38,673 bases of DNA, taken from SIG435 sp045530725 (GTDB taxonomy: Bacteria > Bacillota > Clostridia > UMGS1810). Shown here piece after piece: positions 38,613 to 38,673 of the stretch. A program made the position numbers and the translations under genes. The notes beneath the pieces are model-generated. The model had not been told where the DNA came from. It worked only from the letters and a program-made list of their open reading frames with translations, and made no database searches. The DNA is taken from positions 1 through 38,673 of the forward strand of contig JAZSCT010000064.1 in assembly GCA_045530725.1 (NCBI GenBank), read 5' to 3'. Positions within the stretch are counted from its first letter, which is position 1, and every line of letters begins with the position of its first letter.

Positions 38613-38673
38613 GTGTGGCAGCAACTTCCTATCTTCCCGGGCCGTCACCAGCCAAGTATTTTGGGCACTACAG
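38613..38673 (-). rRNA. rrf: 5S rRNA, 3' part only
   Basis: On the minus strand the end of the window reads TACTTGGCTGGTGACGGCCC then GGGAAGATAGGAAGTTGC, the conserved 3' half of bacterial 5S rRNA. The 5' half is beyond the right edge. Together with tRNA-Asn and the strong terminator it marks the end of an rRNA operon transcribed leftward. The exact 3' end (about 38613) is estimated. Confidence 0.92.

Overview
The window is AT-rich chromosomal DNA from a low-GC Firmicute. Clostridia-type signals include AGGAGG ribosome binding sites, TTGACA/TATAAT promoters often with a TG-extended -10, intrinsic terminators, a T-box leader and an rnr-smpB pair. A bile salt hydrolase-type enzyme, an N-acetylhexosamine 1-kinase-type enzyme and a CE15-like esterase fit an anaerobic gut commensal. 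The genus cannot be fixed from sequence alone, and no phage, plasmid, IS or CRISPR locus was seen.

Layout. 1-1413: start of an unseen leftward gene, an Mrp/NBP35 ATPase and a small XRE regulator. 1.5-4.2 kb: rnr and smpB (rightward). 4.6-6.0 kb: a sodium:neurotransmitter-type symporter. 6.4-14.5 kb: a complete leftward arginine operon argG-H-C-J-B-D-F behind a strong promoter overlapped by ARG-box-like operators. 14.7-15.2 kb: a C_GCAxxG_C_C family protein. 15.3-17.9 kb: a T-box leader followed by an XRE-cupin-acyl-CoA ligase. 18.3-21.3 kb: a sugar kinase and a nucleotidyltransferase, divergent from an AraC regulator. 21.6-23.0 kb: a PurF paralogue without the catalytic cysteine. 23.4-24.7 kb: a SulP transporter without STAS. 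24.8-26.7 kb: histidine phosphatase, an internally deleted SGNH esterase and a CE15-like hydrolase. 26.9-28.7 kb: small membrane, GNAT and Dabb proteins. 28.8-31.0 kb: sfsA, 5-formyl-THF cyclo-ligase and bile salt hydrolase. 31.2-34.8 kb: a small membrane protein, an FAD/Rieske oxidoreductase, a second histidine phosphatase and an XRE-alkaline phosphatase-superfamily fusion. 35.2-38.1 kb: a P-type Ca/Mn ATPase behind a yybP-ykoY-like riboswitch. 38.3-38.7 kb: an array of mini-hairpins, a terminator, tRNA-Asn and the 3' part of a 5S rRNA, so the right edge is the end of an rRNA operon.

The most striking non-coding feature is a family of about 170-230 bp structured repeats. Seven copies are clear (after smpB, the symporter, argF, the T-box ligase, two in tandem after the PurF paralogue, and after the P-type ATPase) and one remnant lies after argJ. 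Each lies in the sense orientation directly at the 3' end of a gene. Each clear copy carries an intrinsic terminator hairpin whose stem varies with paired changes, enclosed by long-range complementary arms and followed by a second conserved hairpin. In two genes the repeat itself supplies the last codons and the stop. This looks like an undescribed portable 3'-UTR/terminator element. Other points of interest are the T-box (probably valine-type) on an acyl-CoA ligase, two HTH-enzyme fusions, and the mini-hairpin array beside the rRNA operon.
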